64,000 nucleotides of DNA from Tragulus kanchil (lineage: Eukaryota > Chordata > Mammalia > Artiodactyla > Tragulidae): NCBI GenBank assembly GCA_022376925.1, contig JAIOJX010000002.1, positions 37,720,501-37,784,500 of the forward strand, in the 5' to 3' direction. Below are positions 11,053 to 23,655 of this stretch, one piece after another; within the stretch, counting starts at the first letter, position 1; every line of letters begins with the position of its first letter. The notes below the pieces were generated by a model. It made no database searches and was not told the DNA's origin. It saw only the letters and a program-made list of their open reading frames with translations. A program made the position numbers and the translations under genes.

Positions 11053-12906
11053 TCTCCAGACCCTTACACCAGGGCCACTCAACCTCTGTTTTCTTGTGCA
11101 AACAAAAGAGAAAGACATGAGTTCTTTCCTTCATAGCAACACAGATATTCTGCTGCAGTTTGGGTTGAAAAGGTACTCAAGATAGGAACTGGGGGGAAAA
11201 GTCCATCAAAGTCCGAACTATTTTGTCTCCCTTACTATAATCATATTTCGAGTTTTAAAACCCTACAAAACCCAAACCAAAACAACACCACCACCAAAAC
11301 GATACTTCAATCATATGTGGAAACATAATATTTTTTTAATGGGTTGGATAATTGCCTAGGTTAAATTCATGCTTCAGAAAGTTTCATACCATGCATTAGA
11401 AGTGCTTATGCAGTCTGGAGTTTTAAGCCTTGGTTGTACCATTGGCAATAAACTTTTAGAATCCAGAAGAGATTCTGTTGAATGTGTCAGTTTGAGGCAT
11501 GGTATGATTTCAAACCCACTCATCTGATAAACCTCTGAAGCTGTTTTTCATAGTTTTAAGAGCATGCAATTTGTTTGCAAAAGAATATAATTATTAAACA
11601 AGGGCACAATGATAATGTTTATACACAACAACTTTGCCTCATGAAGTCACATCATGAAAGCATTCTCTGCATTGTTAATATAGTTTCATGGGTATATTCC
11701 CATGAATAATGTTCTATTGATACCATATTGCCTCCCTGACTCAAAAATGGCAAATCCTATTCCTTAGCACTATTTCTTCTCAGAGCTAAATGTTTGAGAG
11801 GAAATGTGCTAGTTTGGCAGGAAGTTGTACAAGGTGTTCTCTGTGGGACCTCCCCCACCACCTTCTCTGTTCCGGAGCAGAACTCAGATCTGTGTACGTG
11901 TGAGTACAGGTTATACCCATGTACGGCTGAAGCCCTTGTGTAAACAAACACTTCTCTGAAATATTTAAAATATATTTATGCTCTGAAAGTAAATCAGCTT
12001 AGGAACTAGGGAAGAAATAAGGCTTTGGATTCTTTTATTGGGTGGTAAAGGGAGACGGGTCCACTTAGGGGGTGAGGAAGAATCTCACTGTAAACAAGAT
12101 GAAATCTAACCTCAATGATATCTGTTAAAGTTTTCCCTCTTGATAGTTTCAGAGTACCACTTTCCAGCATGGGTCCTGAATCAGATGTCATGCCAGCCTT
12201 CTAGAAAACGTAGCTTGGGATTGGATGTGACAGCTTTTCAGGCATCAGAAGCAGCCACCTTTTCTGGGTACATCGAATAGGTATTTAGTAAAATTCAGTT
12301 TAGCTAAGAGGACAATTGTCATTCTCAGGGTTCGTATGAAAGGAGTTAGTTAAAAAGCTGATAATTTGAAAGAATTTCTCCATACGCCTTTGAAGAACAA
12401 GTCAGCTTTTCTTAAGTGTTCAAGAATCATCTGAGTCTTGATTGGGCGAGTGAGATTGCTCTTCTGTTACAATAGTTACTGGGTTTCAGAGCACGTCTCC
12501 AACTTGAATTAACCTTCCCAACACCACCAGGAGGCATGGGGACGAACATCCTCTCTCACGCAGGGACGGGGATATGTGGCTGAGGAGGGATGACGGGATT
12601 CAGGTTTCCAGATCTCGTGTCCCCACCTCCGGACCAACCCCTTTGTGCCCTTGTTTCCAAAAGCAACATAGTTTGAAAATTTTTTATGCTTCAAAGGTCT
12701 AATAAATCTTTGAAATCAAAACTTGCTATTTGAAGAATAAGACAATCACGAATTTGTATTTTCCTTGAACAATTCGGTCAAGTAGTCTTTATGAAGGATT
12801 AAGAGTGTGTGAGGAGCAGAGAAGCAATTGTAAAATTTTAAAAGATGGAAAATGACTGAGTCACAAGTTTCCTTGCCAGGCATGGCCCAAGAGGCAGGCT
12901 TCTAGA
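11053..12906. other. Unassigned single-copy sequence
   Basis: About 1.85 kb without a recognised repeat or gene. Frames reach only 60-66 codons. It is one of the longer stretches without a duplication or a young SINE. Confidence 0.55.
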
Positions 12907-14854
12907 ACAGTCACACTGCAGGAAGTCTGTTGCACAATCACCTCCTGGTACACCCAGGACCACCTCCTCAGGCTCTCCCATTCATGGTTGCTGAAAGTAA
13001 ATAAAAATCAAATAGCATTGACTCTGCATTATTTATTTCTATCTGCACAACAAAGAGATTATTAGCAGCAGAATATCACCAGCAATAGATGAATGCACGA
13101 GAAAGTTTAATTCCGTTACCTACAACACCTGAGCATTTTCTGTCTATTTAGACAACATCAGATAAGCAGGACGAACACAAAGATCCAAATGCCTGGATTT
13201 TCCCAGCTGTGCAGATGTTTGACATTGTAAAGACCAAATTTACTCCTGGAGTGACCCACTTTTCTACTTTTTGTTGGGATATTTGCATTCCTGTGGACAG
13301 TCTTCTAATTTTTTAATAGTGCCATACTTTTTACTTCTCTTTCATAAAGATGGCTCAGCAATCATTTGGAAAATTCAGATGTTAAAAGTCCTCAAATGAA
13401 AAGAAACATAGTCCTGAGAAAACTCAAGGTGTTAGGGTTGTCAATGGCCCAGTGGTTTTGTCTCCATTGAAAAATTGCTTCATTGTCCACCTTCTTGCAC
13501 TTCAGTTATTCTGTAAATTGTTCTCCCAAGAATTATTTTTGCTATCCAGGGATAAAGACACAGACTTCATCTGTGATAAAGAATGATGACAGAATCAAGA
13601 TCCAAAACATGTTGAAATGATTTGGCTAATGATTTGCTGACCCAGTTTCGTGGATTCAAACACAGAGGTGCTTGGGATAGCATGGTATATTTATAATGGC
13701 ACGATGAGTAAGGCTGTGGTCACCCTGAATGTCATTGCTACTAAAACGGGGGATGTTTCAATGGACATGTTTTACAAACACGTGTGTTAGTCTATCTTCA
13801 AATATCTCAGCTTGCAACCCATCATAAGCCTTCAGCTCTCAGAGCTAGCTAGCCGTGAACAGGCCAGTGGCCAAGGGAAACAGTCACACTGCAGGAAGTC
13901 TGTTGCACAATCACCTCCTGGTACACCCAGGACCACCTCCTCAGGCTCTCCCATTCATGGTTGCTGAAAGTAAATAAAAATCAAATAGCATTGACTCTGC
14001 ATTATTTATTTCTATCTGCACAACAAAGAGATTATTAGCAGCAGAATATCACCAGCAATAGATGAATGCACGAGAAAGTTTAATTCCGTTACCTACAACA
14101 CCTGAGCATTTTCTGTCTATTTAGACAACATCAGATAAGCAGGACGAACACAAAGATCCAAATGCCTGGATTTTCCCAGCTGTGCAGATGTTTGACATTG
14201 TAAAGACCAAATTTACTCCTGGAGTGACCCACTTTTCTACTTTTTGTTGGGATATTTGCATTCCTGTGGACAGTCTTCTAATTTTTTAATAGTGCCATAC
14301 TTTTTACTTCTCTTTCATAAAGATGGCTCAGCAATCATTTGGAAAATTCAGATGTTAAAAGTCCTCAAATGAAAAGAAACATAGTCCTGAGAAAACTCAA
14401 GGTGTTAGGGTTGTCAATGGCCCAGTGGTTTTGTCTCCATTGAAAAATTGCTTCATTGTCCACCTTCTTGCACTTCAGTTATTCTGTAAATTGTTCTCCC
14501 AAGAATTATTTTTGCTATCCAGGGATAAAGACACAGACTTCATCTGTGATAAAGAATGATGACAGAATCAAGATCCAAAACATGTTGAAATGATTTGGCT
14601 AATGATTTGCTGACCCAGTTTCGTGGATTCAAACACAGAGGTGCTTGGGATAGCATGGTATATTTATAATGGCACGATGAGTAAGGCTGTGGTCACCCTG
14701 AATGTCATTGCTACTAAAACGGGGGATGTTTCAATGGACATGTTTTACAAACACGTGTGTTAGTCTATCTTCAAATATCTCAGCTTGCAACCCATCATAA
14801 GCCTTCAGCTCTCAGAGCTAGCTAGCCGTGAACAGGCCAGTGGCCAAGGGAAAC
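12907..14854. repeat. Tandem duplication 6 (unit 973 bp)
   Basis: Copy 1 is 12907-13881 and copy 2 is 13880-14854, joined at a 2-base AC overlap. Copies look identical. No SINE or other family was recognised inside the unit. Confidence 0.95.
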
Positions 14855-15966
14855 TGTCAAGTGGGAGAGTTAGTAGAAGACTTGTATTCCAGCAGAGTCA
14901 CTCCTCCTCAGGAGCGTTGTTTTAGAAGATGGCTTCCGGCTCCTATGTCCCCACAGACAGCCAACTTATTGGACGACACAGAAGATCTTTGTGCCTTTTT
15001 TGGGCTTTGGAGATTGAGAGATGAACATTTTCTTCAACTTGTTAGTTTTCATTGCCCTGTCATTGAAAATAAGTTGCATGGTAATCAGCCACAGTTTCAC
15101 CATTAAACTTCAGTACCTGTGCTCAGAGCTAGAAATGCCAAAGTAAGGGACACAGGACAGCCCTGACGCCTAAAACTGGGACTGTCACGTGGAACCTCTT
15201 GGTACACCCTGGAGATCATCACCAAGATGGTCACGGATGAAGGAGAAACACCTCTGAAACAGGCACAAAAAAGACCCCTACTCTTTTTGTTAGGTTATCT
15301 ATCAGATCGATCTGAAGATTTTCACTCATTTTTCCTAGTGTTAACTTCCAAAGCTGTTGTACTGAAAGGTTAGACAGAAAACTTTACACCAACATAGGGA
15401 TGTCTGACTCTTGCAAACTTCAATCTGAAGTACATGTATCCTTACCTTGCAGCTCAAACCTCTCCTTACAAAGAGAAGCAAGTAGAAAAGAACCATGACT
15501 TTTAATCAGGAGACCACCTGTTTGCTTTTCAGTGAACACACAGGTGCTCAGAGGGCCAGTGTGGTGATCTCAGAACTGATAACCAAGACTATGCAGCATC
15601 AGAGAGAAGCAACAAGAGAGGCAAGTCCATATGCACACAGATTTCAGTTTGAAACTGGCAATGCCACCACCAGGAAATCAGGAAAGAAATGATTCCATAG
15701 TTACAGCCAGGCGGGTCTTATGTCTGAAATTGAATTATGAATTCAACTTTATAAACTGGTTATTACTGTGCTGACAATGGTACTCTCAAGAAGTGACCAG
15801 CAACTGTGCTCAGATCCATCATTAAACAGGTGACAATGACTTCTTTTTCTCATTTCCAAATGCAAGTAGATTTGTATCCATTTAAGGTGAGTCTCCATAA
15901 CCCTGTTCCCTAAACTATGAAAGCCCCCAGGAATCCATTCACTTTTTTTCTTTTTCCTAAGTCATT
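14855..15966. other. Unassigned single-copy sequence
   Basis: A 92-codon plus-strand frame (14828-15106) starts inside duplication 6 and shows no domain. No repeat family is recognised. Confidence 0.5.
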
Positions 15967-16177
15967 GTTGTTGTTTAGTCACTAAGTCAAGTCCAACTCT
16001 TTGTGACACCCATGAACTGTAGCCCACAAGGCTCCTCTGTCCATGGGATTTCCAGGCAAGAATACTGGGGTGAGTTGCCATTTCTTCCTCCAGGGAATCT
16101 TCCAAGCTCAGGGGTCAAACTTGTGTCTTCTGCATTGGCAGGCAGATTCTTTACCACTGAGCTGTTAGGGAAGCCCT
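15967..16177 (-). mobile_element. Bov-tA-type SINE
   Basis: It reads GTTGTTTAGTCACTAAGTCA at the left and GTTAGGGAAGCCC at the right, a moderately diverged minus-strand copy. Confidence 0.87.
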
Positions 16178-16450
16178 TTCAAAGCTGGGCAAAAATAAAT
16201 GAAGGCGAAAATAAATGAAGCGGGTGAATGTTCACAGCATGGGTGAGAAGCAGGAAGCAAGAATTCACAGAGGTCTTTCTCTCCAGGCCTGGGCACCTCC
16301 CCACACTCCTTCCCAGTAACTGACTCTTTTTGCCTTGCAGTAGCTTGCTACAATATCATAAGTCAAGAATTTGCAAGATTAAAGGATCTGTTGAATTAAT
16401 TAACACAAATCACCTTCGGTAAAGCTTGACAAGTTCCAAGATGTTTCTGT

Positions 16451-16490
16451 AAAAACAAACAAACAAACAAACAAACAAAAAACAAAAAAG
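16451..16490. repeat. (CAAA)n simple repeat
   Basis: About eight AAAC/CAAA units followed by an A-rich run. Confidence 0.9.
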
Positions 16491-17897
16491 AGAAGGGAAT
16501 TAATAGCATCAGCAGTGTGAGGCTTTGCGCAGCTGAGGCTCCTGTTCCTGGCATGGCTGGCTCATTGTTGGTTCCCTTCCTCTTTCTCAAGGCAGGAGAG
16601 ATTGCTTTCTTTTTGCGGAGCTCCAAAACTCTGATCTAGACCAAAGACAGTTCATCCCAGGCTTTTAAGACACACTTCAGAGATGCACTTTTTTTTCCCA
16701 GATGCAATACCTTAGAAAGATTAATTAGGGGAGTTGAGTATCTTAGTTCTTTGAATGAAGGACATGAAATGACAGATCTTGACCAGCTGACAGATTTCTT
16801 TTGCTTATAGGATGATGTGCTATTGCTCCCAATTTTAATAGAAGAAGAACTCTCAGCAATACAAATAGGAAGTCACAGGTGGCAGGTTAATTGCAAGAAT
16901 ATCAGAGTGGTACCTAACTGCCAGAACCACAATGGGTTGAAATGTCAAGTGTTTTAAGACCCATTCTATTGACTTACAGTAAAAATAGGAATTTATTACT
17001 ATGATAGAAACCCAACACGTATTTTCAACACATTTAAGGGTGTTTTAGAACTTCTTGATAGATGAATTATTTGAAATAATTAAGAGTGTTGATTTGATAC
17101 GACTCCATACCAGACTGCCACCAGAATGGTTCAATTAAATGAGTTTAAACACAACATCTTCATGTATTAATATTTGTAGCACTTAAATCAAATAAGAATT
17201 TGATTAGTTCCATTTTAATGCAAATCAAGCAACAGGGAGAGCGGATGCCCACCTGCTTAATTTGGTAGATGGAAATACAATAAAAACAGGAAACCTTACA
17301 TTTTCTGAAATTCTAATAACAGAGTAGGTGACAGCCTTCAATATTAGCATGAGGGAAAGTTTTGTGTATATACTGTGCTGGTAATATTTGCTTATCAAGT
17401 TGATTAATTAGTTTCCATGTTGATCTGTTGTGTTAAATGTGATCCTTCTCTGCAAACATCAGTAAGTGTACTTGTCCTGACTGGTACCACCCCTAAGACA
17501 GAGGCAGCCATCGTGATGAACCACTCGTGGCAGAAGGAACTGAGAATCAGGGCTTTGACTCAGCACTATTAGTAGGTCAGCTGTTTTGCTGAAGGGATTG
17601 TTGGTGTTCTTCTGGACTCATAAAAATGAATATGCATTCTTCTCGCTTTTCTTTTGCTTATGGAGGACTCATGTTCACAGCATTCCTGCATCAGAATTAT
17701 TTTACTAGAGAAAATTAGAGTTATGCACAAGACACTCTTTACATCTGTGGAAAGTCATTCACTGTGGGCCGTACTGAAGAAGGGACTTGGAATGGGTACC
17801 AGTGAGGCTGCCCATCTTCTCTCCTGAAATGCGATGCAGGCCACTGCTGCTCATCTGGGCACAGGCAGCAGGACTTCAGAACACCCTCTCAGGTTGC
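16491..17897. other. Unassigned single-copy sequence
   Basis: This A/T-rich stretch has no long open frame, recognised repeat or gene. Confidence 0.5.
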
Positions 17898-18181
17898 AGT
17901 AACTGAGGTTTTGTCTGCAAATTTGTCCTTCCTAAATAGTGTGTATGCAGGAGCCTACATTCTGGGGAAATCTACTGGGGCATCTAACTGGTGCACAGAG
18001 AGATTTTTTTGTGTGTGTGATGAAGTCTTACTGACTATGGGAAAGGGGCATCTTTTATAAACACACATGCCCCATGTCCAAAGGGGGTTTCTGGCTCCCT
18101 CACATATCCTGATTCCCTCTAACTGATGGTCCCTCTTCATTCTTCTGTGGCCTGAAAAAACCACATTAAAAACCAGAATGG

Positions 18182-18283
18182 GGGACTTCCCCAGTGGTCC
18201 AGAGGTTAAGACTTCAAGCTTTCTCTGCAGGGGGCACCATTCAATTTCTGGTCAGGGAGCGAAGATCCATATTCTGTCTGCCA
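18182..18283 (+). mobile_element. Short CHR-type tRNA-derived SINE, interrupted
   Basis: GGGACTTCCCCAGTGGTCCA and TCTGGTCAGGGAGCGAAGAT mark the family. Its tail (TATGGCGGGGCCGAAA) resumes at about 18481 after a Bov-tA SINE, so this older SINE was split by a younger insertion. Confidence 0.75.
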
Positions 18284-18480
18284 TCGTTTAGTTGCTAAGT
18301 TGTGCCCGACTCTTCGTGACTCCATGGGCTGTAACCCGTAGGCTCCTCTGTCCATTGGAATTTCCAGGCAAGAATACTGAAGTGGGTTGCCATTTCCTTC
18401 TCCAAAAGATCTTCCTAACCTGGGGATTGAATCTGTGTCTTGCATCTCCTGATTCTTTACCATTGAGCAACCAGGGAAGC
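18284..18480 (-). mobile_element. Bov-tA-type SINE nested in a CHR-type SINE
   Basis: The minus-strand element spans TCGTTTAGTTGCTAAG to AACCAGGGAAGC. A 184-codon frame beginning at 18292 is derived from it and is not a gene. Confidence 0.87.
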
Positions 18481-19316
18481 TATGGCGGGGCCGAAATAGA
18501 AGCCATGATAAGGCCAGGAATGGTGACTCAGACAAAAAGGTACCATATGTGTTCATCAAGGGCACTTCCTGAAGATCAGACAAGGGCCATCAGAGGCATC
18601 CAGATATCATGTCTCTTCTTAGAAGAAATTCTCAGGAATACCTCCAAAGCTGATTCAAAGATGATTGCTTTGAGTCAAATACTTTGTGCCAAAGAGTGTA
18701 TCAAATTTTTCTGTTGCTTTGTGGCCTTGAAAAAATATCTAGTGTTGTTGGAGAGGCATAAAAAAAATTACAAAACTTTGTTTCTCTTTATAGGGAGTCT
18801 TTCACTGTTGATTTATCTTTATACTGTAACCTTATGTTTGCCATGAGGTGGGCTAATTGTGTAATGTGAGGCTTATGTAACACAACCTTGGAAAAATGTA
18901 TTTTTCTTTATTGCTCTCATATGGAATTAAATATAGATATTAAGAAGAGAAGCAGTGTGACAAGGTAGAAGCAGTTAGAGCTGAAGTCAGAAGACTCTTC
19001 TGCTACCAAAGACCAAAGTGTGCGTTGCTGGGAGTAACTGAGGTTTTGTCTGCAAATTTGTCCTTCCTAAATAGTGTGTATGCAGGAGCCTACATTCTGG
19101 GGAAATCTACTGGGGCATCTAACTGGTGCACAGAGAGATTTTTTTGTGTGTGTGATGAAGTCTTACTGACTATGGGAAAGGGGCATCTTTTATAAACACA
19201 CATGCCCCATGTCCAAAGGGGGTTTCTGGCTCCCTCACATATCCTGATTCCCTCTAACTGATGGTCCCTCTTCATTCTTCTGTGGCCTGAAAAAACCACA
19301 TTAAAAACCAGAATGG

Positions 19317-19418
19317 GGGACTTCCCCAGTGGTCCAGAGGTTAAGACTTCAAGCTTTCTCTGCAGGGGGCACCATTCAATTTCTGGTCAGGGAGCGAAGA
19401 TCCATATTCTGTCTGCCA
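19317..19418 (+). mobile_element. Short CHR-type SINE, second copy
   Basis: Duplicate of 18182-18283, interrupted at the same base. Confidence 0.75.
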
Positions 19419-19615
19419 TCGTTTAGTTGCTAAGTTGTGCCCGACTCTTCGTGACTCCATGGGCTGTAACCCGTAGGCTCCTCTGTCCATTGGAATTTCC
19501 AGGCAAGAATACTGAAGTGGGTTGCCATTTCCTTCTCCAAAAGATCTTCCTAACCTGGGGATTGAATCTGTGTCTTGCATCTCCTGATTCTTTACCATTG
19601 AGCAACCAGGGAAGC
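19419..19615 (-). mobile_element. Nested Bov-tA-type SINE, second copy
   Basis: Duplicate of 18284-18480. Confidence 0.87.
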
Positions 19616-20168
19616 TATGGCGGGGCCGAAATAGAAGCCATGATAAGGCCAGGAATGGTGACTCAGACAAAAAGGTACCATATGTGTTCATCAAGGGCAC
19701 TTCCTGAAGATCAGACAAGGGCCATCAGAGGCATCCAGATATCATGTCTCTTCTTAGAAGAAATTCTCAGGAATACCTCCAAAGCTGATTCAAAGATGAT
19801 TGCTTTGAGTCAAATACTTTGTGCCAAAGAGTGTATCAAATTTTTCTGTTGCTTTGTGGCCTTGAAAAAATATCTAGTGTTGTTGGAGAGGCATAAAAAA
19901 AATTACAAAACTTTGTTTCTCTTTATAGGGAGTCTTTCACTGTTGATTTATCTTTATACTGTAACCTTATGTTTGCCATGAGGTGGGCTAATTGTGTAAT
20001 GTGAGGCTTATGTAACACAACCTTGGAAAAATGTATTTTTCTTTATTGCTCTCATATGGAATTAAATATAGATATTAAGAAGAGAAGCAGTGTGGCAAGG
20101 TAGAAGCAGTTAGAGCTGAAGTCAGAAGACTCTTCTGCTACCAAAGACCAAAGTGTGCGTTGCTGGGA

Positions 20169-20769
20169 TACAGATTCTTTTTGCATGTGATGGGTAATGC
20201 CAGGCTTATTGATCACACTTGATAGATGAATGACAGAGGGAATTCTGATGATGAAAAATGCCCAGACCCTTTGGATCCCTGCTGTGCTCATTTGTAAAAG
20301 AAGTGTTCTCTGATAACATTGAGACCTCATTTAGATGCTGTTTTCTATAAAAACTAGTGACTCCTAATTTAAGCTAACTTCATAAAGATCTGTTTAAGTC
20401 ATATCAAAGTCAGAAGACAGATGATGGCTTGTATGTTAAAGATGTTACATTTAGACTGGTGGTGGCATCTATTTTTTTAAATATAAACACCAGGGTTGAG
20501 AACATTTTTGGTTTATTGTTGTGGCTACCTTTTTTAGTAAGAATCAGTCCGCCCCACACACATGACTTCCTACACAATGATATCATTGGATGGGTCACAA
20601 CTCTGTCATCCTGTAGATTCTGGACACATTACGGCCAAGCTGAGGAGGACACATAAATTATTTCATAATCCAGCTCCATACATAATTGGTAATATTTGCT
20701 GTATTCTTCACATGTAAACTTTCCATCTAAGATGAAGTTCCTAGATTCCTATGATGGTTCAACTGGTAT
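20169..20769. other. Unassigned A/T-rich sequence (repeated at about 21227-21833)
   Basis: Only short frames are present. No recognised repeat or gene. Confidence 0.5.
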
Positions 20770-20784
20770 AATAATCCTTGTACA

Positions 20785-20926
20785 GGGACTTCCCTGGTGG
20801 TCCAGGGGTTAAGACTGTGTTTCCAATGCCGTGGGGCCTGGGTTCGATCCCTCGTCAGAGAACCAGATTCCCACATGCCATGACTAAGACCCAGCACAGC
20901 CAAAAAGAAAAAAAAAGACCTAAAAA
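20785..20926 (+). mobile_element. Short CHR-type SINE with 15-bp target-site duplication
   Basis: Head GGGACTTCCCTGGTGGTCCA, B-box-like GGGTTCGATCCC and an A-rich tail. AATAATCCTTGTACA flanks it at 20770-20784 and 20927-20941. Confidence 0.95.
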
Positions 20927-21054
20927 AATAATCCTTGTACATATTAAGTTTTGTGGCCTGCAGGAAATTAAATAAAATTTAGGAAAATTATGGCCATGGA
21001 ATAGAACTAGCTTATAACAAAAGAATAATGCTGTTCAAAGATTTGTCAGCTCTG

Positions 21055-21159
21055 GGCTTCCTCGGTGGTCCAGTGGGTAAGGACACCGCCTTGCAGTGAA
21101 AGGGGTCCTGGTTCAATCCCTGGCCTTGGAAGATCCCACGTGCCATGGAGCAGTTGGAT
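21055..21159 (+). mobile_element. Long CHR-type SINE truncated at a duplication junction
   Basis: It has the left target repeat AAAGATTTGTCAGCTCTG (21037-21054) but stops at 21159, without the tail or the right target repeat. The intact version is 22119-22362. Confidence 0.9.
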
Positions 21160-21848
21160 AGAAGCAGTTAGAGCTGAAGTCAGAAGACTCTTCTGCTACC
21201 AAAGACCAAAGTGTGCGTTGCTGGGATACAGATTCTTTTTGCATGTGATGGGTAATGCCAGGCTTATTGATCACACTTGATAGATGAATGACAGAGGAAT
21301 TCTGATGATGAAAAATGCCCAGACCCTTTGGATCCCTGCTGTGCTCATTTGTAAAAGAAGTGTTCTCTGATAACATTGAGACCTCATTTAGATGCTGTTT
21401 TCTATAAAAACTAGTGACTCCTAATTTAAGCTAACTTCATAAAGATCTGTTTAAGTCATATCAAAGTCAGAAGACAGATGATGGCTTGTATGTTAAAGAT
21501 GTTACATTTAGACTGGTGGTGGCATCTATTTTTTTAAATATAAACACCAGGGTTGAGAACATTTTTGGTTTATTGTTGTGGCTACCTTTTTTTTTAGTAA
21601 GAATCAGTCCGCCCCCCACACACACATGACTTCCTACACAATGATATCATTGGATGGGTCACAACTCTGTCATCCTGTAGATTCTGGACACATTACGGCC
21701 AAGCTGAGGAGGACACATAAATTATTTCATAATCCAGCTCCATACATAATTGGTAATATTTGCTGTATTCTTCACATGTAAACTTTCCATCTAAGATGAA
21801 GTTCCTAGATTCCTATGATGGTTCAACTGGTATAATAATCCTTGTACA

Positions 21849-21990
21849 GGGACTTCCCTGGTGGTCCAGGGGTTAAGACTGTGTTTCCAATGCCGTGGGG
21901 CCTGGGTTCGATCCCTCGTCAGAGAACTAGATTCCCACATGCCATGACTAAGACCCAGCACAGCCAAAAAGAAAAAAAAAGACCTAAAAA
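21849..21990 (+). mobile_element. Short CHR-type SINE, second copy
   Basis: Duplicate of 20785-20926 with the same flanking repeats at 21834-21848 and 21991-22005. Confidence 0.95.
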
Positions 21991-22118
21991 AATAATCCTT
22001 GTACATATTAAGTTTTGTGGCCTGCAGGAAATTAAATAAAATTTAGGAAAATTATGGCCATGGAATAGAACTAGCTTATAACAAAAGAATAATGCTGTTC
22101 AAAGATTTGTCAGCTCTG

Positions 22119-22362
22119 GGCTTCCTCGGTGGTCCAGTGGGTAAGGACACCGCCTTGCAGTGAAAGGGGTCCTGGTTCAATCCCTGGCCTTGGAAGATCC
22201 CACGTGCCATGGAGCAGTTGGATCGATGTGTCCAGTTACCGAGCCGGAGCTCTGGAATGCATGCGAACAAAGATGGATGAAACTAGATAAATGAAAGACC
22301 AATAGAAGTGACTCACCCGTCCCCTTGCTCCCTAACCCACCCCCCACCAAAAAGAAAAAAAA
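22119..22362 (+). mobile_element. Long CHR-type SINE with 18-bp target-site duplication
   Basis: It runs from the tRNA-like head through GATCGATGTGTCCAGTTACC to AAATGAAAGACCAATAGAAG and an A-rich end. AAAGATTTGTCAGCTCTG flanks it at 22101-22118 and 22363-22380. Confidence 0.95.
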
Positions 22363-22521
22363 AAAGATTTGTCAGCTCTGTCTTTCCTTCCTCCTTTCTC
22401 CCTCCTGTTTTTCCCAGAGGGTCAAGGTAAGCCAGTGAGGCTTGGCTGACTTTCAGTTTGTACAACTGGGGAAAGTAACATGTACTAGAGAATACAAGAA
22501 AGAACCATCTGGTTAATTTAT

Positions 22522-22726
22522 GCACGTGTGCTGAGTTGCTTGAGTCATGTCTGACTCTTTGCAACCTCATGGACTATAGCCTGCCAGACTCCTCTGTCCA
22601 TGGGATTCTCCAGGCAAGAATACTGGAGTGGGTTGCCATGCCCTCTTTCAGGGGATCTTCTTAACCTGGGGACTAAACCCAAGTCTCCGGCATCTCCTGC
22701 ATTACTCTCTCAGCTACCTGGGAAGC
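22522..22726 (-). mobile_element. Bov-tA-type SINE with 13-bp target-site duplication
   Basis: CTGGTTAATTTAT occurs at 22509-22521 and 22727-22739 around a near-consensus minus-strand SINE. Confidence 0.95.
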
Positions 22727-22739
22727 CTGGTTAATTTAT

Positions 22740-23445
22740 CACTTACTTTAGTGCAGAAGGCCATGGGAGTGGGGAAATGGTTGTTTGAAATAAAATACAA
22801 GCATTTATCTGCCTACTCTAGATTAAGGGATCACAGTAAAATTCACTGACAAGTGATAAAGACTGCTGTTCTCATCACTGACTTTCTTATTTTTAACTTT
22901 TCATTCTGAAGGACATCTCTGACTTTTAAATGAAATTCTCTTTGAACAATTGGATCATCAGACCACATTTTTGTTTCTCCTGAAACCTTGCCAAGTCCAG
23001 AAGAGATTCTGATGGGAAGATATTCCTTGGTTTTCTAGAAGGATTTGCAGCTGTCATGACAAGTCATGTTCATCTCTCAGTGCCAGTGCTTCTGGCTGTG
23101 GGATCCTTGGCTAATTTAGTGTCTGTGAGTGCAAGCTCTGTCTGTGAATGGTACTCAGTCCACAGATGGCAGGGAGGATCAAGTGAGACCATGTGGAATG
23201 AGAGGCTGGAGAGCACGGCCTGGGCACGTGGTGCTCTCAGGCATTGTTGATTCCCATTAATACGAGGAAATGAATAACAGAAAGTCTCAGAGGGGCAGGG
23301 AGGGGCAATAACCAAAGTGAATATTTGATTCAGCCAGACTTTCTGACTTCCATAGCGGAGTATGAAATGATACTAGCAAAGCAGTTCAGTATTTCAGGGA
23401 CGTTAACTGAGGTCTTATTAGCAGAACACTGACCCAGGAAGAGGG
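22740..23445. other. Unassigned sequence (23038-23445 region repeated about 1.1 kb later)
   Basis: Overlapping frames on both strands (23056-23315) give no domain. No repeat family is recognised. Confidence 0.5.
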
Positions 23446-23655
23446 TTTCCCAGGTGTCTCAGTGGTAAAGAAATGCCTGCTCATGCAAGAGACGTGGGTT
23501 TGATCCCTGGGCTGGGAAGATCCCCTGGAGAAGGAAATGGCAAACCACTCCAGTATTCCTGGCTGAAAAACCCCATGGACAGAGGAGCCTGGTGGGTTAT
23601 AGCCCATACAGTAGCAAAGAGTGGGACACAACTTAGTGACTGAACAACAACAACA
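23446..23655 (+). mobile_element. Bov-tA-type SINE
   Basis: GTCTCAGTGGTAAAGAAATG head, GTTTGATCCCTGGGCTGGGA middle and an AACAACAACA tail. Confidence 0.9.

Larger units (their letters stand above)
17898..20168. repeat. Tandem duplication 7 (unit 1135 bp)
   Basis: Copy 1 is 17898-19033 and copy 2 is 19033-20168. One substitution was noticed (GTGTGACAAGG versus GTGTGGCAAGG near the right edge). A nested SINE pair lies inside both copies. Confidence 0.95.
20101..22223. repeat. Tandem duplication 8 (unit 1058-1064 bp)
   Basis: Copy 1 is 20101-21159 and copy 2 is 21159-22223. The junction cuts a long CHR-type SINE, which is complete only in copy 2. Differences are small, mostly in homopolymer or CA-rich runs. 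The first 68 bases overlap copy 2 of duplication 7, giving three copies (from 18966, 20101 and 21159). Confidence 0.93.

Noticed and set aside
18292..18846. A 184-codon frame present twice (also 19427-19981)
   Set aside because: Its first third is SINE-derived and its duplication follows the tandem duplication, so repetition is not evidence for a gene.
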